64,000 nucleotides of DNA, taken from contig NZ_JAAONY010000001.1 in NCBI RefSeq assembly GCF_011602085.1, forward strand, positions 682,001 to 746,000. The letters run 5' to 3'. Below are positions 63,815 to 64,000 of this stretch, in pieces (position 1 is the stretch's first letter; each line of letters begins with the position of its first letter). The stretch is from Pseudoteredinibacter isoporae. Lineage in GTDB: Bacteria > Pseudomonadota > Gammaproteobacteria > Pseudomonadales > Cellvibrionaceae. The position numbers and the translations under genes are program-made. The notes beneath the pieces were generated by a model, which worked only from the letters and a program-made list of their open reading frames with translations, did no database searches and was not told the DNA's origin.

Positions 63815-64000
63815 ATGAATTTTCTCAAGCGCTTTCGAAGTAAATTTCTAGTTTCAGCCGCTATTGTCATGATTTCGGCATGTGCCAGCGAATCTCACCG
63901 TGTAGTAGAGTCGGCAACTGTGTCTGCTGCAAGTTCTGAATACCAAGGGGAAAAGCAAAAAATAATTGTAGGGAAGTTTAGCAATAGATCCGACTATTTG
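63815..64000 (+). CDS. CsgG/HfaB-like lipoprotein, 5' part only
   Basis: 62 codons up to the window end; open and continuing. AGGAG lies before the ATG. A basic N-terminus (NFLKRFRSK), hydrophobic segment and lipobox-like ISAC place the lipidated Cys at residue 23, so the protein is exported and anchored. KIIVGKFSNRSDY at residues 49-61 resembles the early strand of CsgG/HfaB-family lipoproteins that form outer-membrane secretion channels for curli or adhesins. The rest of the gene is outside the window, so the call is tentative. Confidence 0.55.
   Translation, partial: MNFLKRFRSKFLVSAAIVMISACASESHRVVESATVSAASSEYQGEKQKIIVGKFSNRSDYL

Overview
The window reads as a chromosomal segment of a gammaproteobacterium. 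It carries recG, oxyR, ridA, spoT, rpoZ, gmk, yicC, rph, dbpA, ppiC and sstT, with protein features typical of that class, such as OxyR Cys199/Cys208 and SpoT His72/Asp73 at the E. coli positions. The order oxyR-recG-ridA-spoT-rpoZ-gmk, with a YbaK-HDOD gene beside recG, resembles Pseudomonas and its marine relatives (Cellvibrio/Teredinibacter-like lineages). The genus cannot be fixed from the sequence alone. No rRNA, tRNA, CRISPR or insertion sequence was recognised.

Layout. 0-9.5 kb: an FHA/winged-helix gene and three tandem paralogous membrane Ser/Thr kinases with TPR tails, facing a small unknown protein. 9.6-14.1 kb (minus): YbaK-HDOD protein, recG, oxyR. 14.3-21 kb: accessory metabolism (SDR, DUF418 membrane protein, TauD-type dioxygenase with a divergent AraC regulator, S9 peptidase with a coupled secreted protein). 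21-24.8 kb (minus): ridA, spoT, rpoZ, gmk. 25-30.2 kb: YpfJ-type metalloprotease, PIN-PhoH ATPase, and a signalling set (PAS protein, REC-CheC-like protein, divergent small GTPase). 30.2-36 kb (minus): a three-gene MksF-MksE-MksB (JetA-JetB-JetC-like) condensin operon without a JetD/MksG nuclease. 36.2-42.7 kb (minus): a compact six-gene run coding for a diheme peroxidase, a cupredoxin, a diheme cytochrome c, a membrane histidine kinase and two response regulators (REC-HDOD and REC-degenerate HD-GYP).

42.7-48.1 kb is the most plastic part. The decayed 5' end of a siderophore-receptor gene keeps a Fur-box-like site. It is followed by a double-glycine-leader peptide gene, a CPBP-family membrane protein gene, an intact TonB-dependent siderophore receptor with a near-consensus Fur box, and a VanZ-like membrane protein gene. 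48.2-50.4 kb: yicC and rph (divergent) and a VOC protein. 50.5-64 kb: a molybdopterin oxidoreductase, GNAT acetyltransferase, SUKH-like and DUF2058 proteins, a membrane-anchored winged-helix regulator, a secreted leucine-rich-repeat protein with a CTERM-like tail, an alpha/beta hydrolase, sstT, an M19 dipeptidase, lhgO, dbpA, ppiC and the start of a CsgG/HfaB-like lipoprotein cut by the window end.

The candidates most worth following are (i) the redox-protein/two-component operon at 36.2-42.7 kb, which looks like a periplasmic electron-transfer sensor feeding two output regulators, and (ii) the peptide/CPBP cassette lying between a dead and a live Fur-controlled siderophore receptor, which could be an iron-regulated microcin-type locus. 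All functions are inferred from sequence motifs; no database search was run.
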